Below, in pieces: positions 63,953 through 64,000 of a DNA stretch of 64,000 bases. The notes beneath the pieces were generated by a model. It ran no database searches. It was given only the letters and a program-made list of their open reading frames with translations, and was not told the origin of the DNA. The translations under genes were made by a program, and so were the position numbers. This DNA comes from Bifidobacterium dentium JCM 1195 = DSM 20436 (GTDB taxonomy: Bacteria; Actinomycetota; Actinomycetes; Actinomycetales; Bifidobacteriaceae). Numbering within the stretch: the stretch's first letter is position 1; each line of letters opens with the position of its first letter. Where the stretch lies: positions 2,294,001 to 2,358,000 of the forward strand of contig NZ_AP012326.1 of the NCBI RefSeq assembly GCF_001042595.1. The letters run 5' to 3'.

Positions 63953-64000
63953 CAGTCCTGATGTTCCGCCGGCTGGCTCATGGGTATAAGCGTACCGGCA
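63953..64000 (-). CDS. Possible C-terminal end of an upstream gene
   Basis: A short open frame runs in from the window edge and ends with MSQPAEHQD and a TGA. Place and strand fit a gene upstream of nagA (for example nagB), but the 15 residues seen cannot identify it. Confidence 0.3.

Overview
The window is a 64-kb piece of a high-GC Gram-positive chromosome that looks like Bifidobacterium. The genus call is an inference. It rests on galactofuranosyltransferases of the GlfT type, an LAxTG sortase signal, the DUF4012 plus priming-transferase arrangement, ROK- and LacI-controlled sugar and nucleoside genes, and actinobacterial codon use. The species cannot be named from the sequence alone. No tRNA, rRNA, CRISPR array or intact insertion sequence was seen.

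Layout. (1) 1-3.65 kb, minus strand: a nucleoside-salvage locus with a LacI regulator, a clear LacI-type operator, a nucleoside hydrolase and an MFS transporter cut by the window edge. (2) 3.9-7.5 kb, plus strand: a small membrane protein and a lipoteichoic-acid-synthase-like sulfatase. (3) 7.6-20.3 kb, minus strand: a Wzx/Wzy-type exopolysaccharide operon, read from a priming phosphoglycosyltransferase and DUF4012 protein to several glycosyltransferases, a WbsX-family protein, Wzy, UDP-glucose dehydrogenase and Wzx. The stretch from about 8.5 to 16.8 kb is strikingly AT-rich and looks acquired. (4) 20.5-45.5 kb: a second surface-glycan region. It contains two GlfT2-like and several other glycosyltransferases, a Wzm/Wzt-type ABC exporter, a TarI/IspD-like cytidylyltransferase, an NAD-dependent epimerase, a frameshifted LicD transferase, two acyltransferases, and GT-C and DUF2142 membrane proteins. 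(5) Interleaved with it (26.8-49.7 kb) are five secreted proteins that share the same aromatic, glycine-rich wall-binding repeats but carry different modules: none recognised, tandem GH53 endogalactanase, SGNH esterase, CHAP peptidase and GH25 muramidase. (6) 47-56 kb: lipoproteins, an LAQTG-anchored coiled-coil protein, a sialate-O-acetylesterase-like lipoprotein, and a permease/TIGR03943 pair. (7) 56.2-62.5 kb: a ChvE/MmsAB-type monosaccharide ABC operon facing a ROK regulator plus an orphan sugar ABC ATPase. (8) 62.6-64 kb: nagA.

How it fits together. Two polymer routes are encoded side by side: Wzx/Wzy for the exopolysaccharide and Wzm/Wzt for a probably galactofuranose-containing wall glycan. 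The repeat proteins probably bind a wall polymer, perhaps the one built or decorated by the cytidylyltransferase/epimerase/LicD genes among them. They would display wall-remodelling enzymes and an endogalactanase at the surface. The least ordinary observations are this repeat-protein/LicD cluster, the tandem GH53 whose first copy has lost its nucleophile, the broken licD, a fic gene bracketed by a duplicated galactofuranosyltransferase tail, and a group of genes that appear to be translated from leaderless mRNAs.
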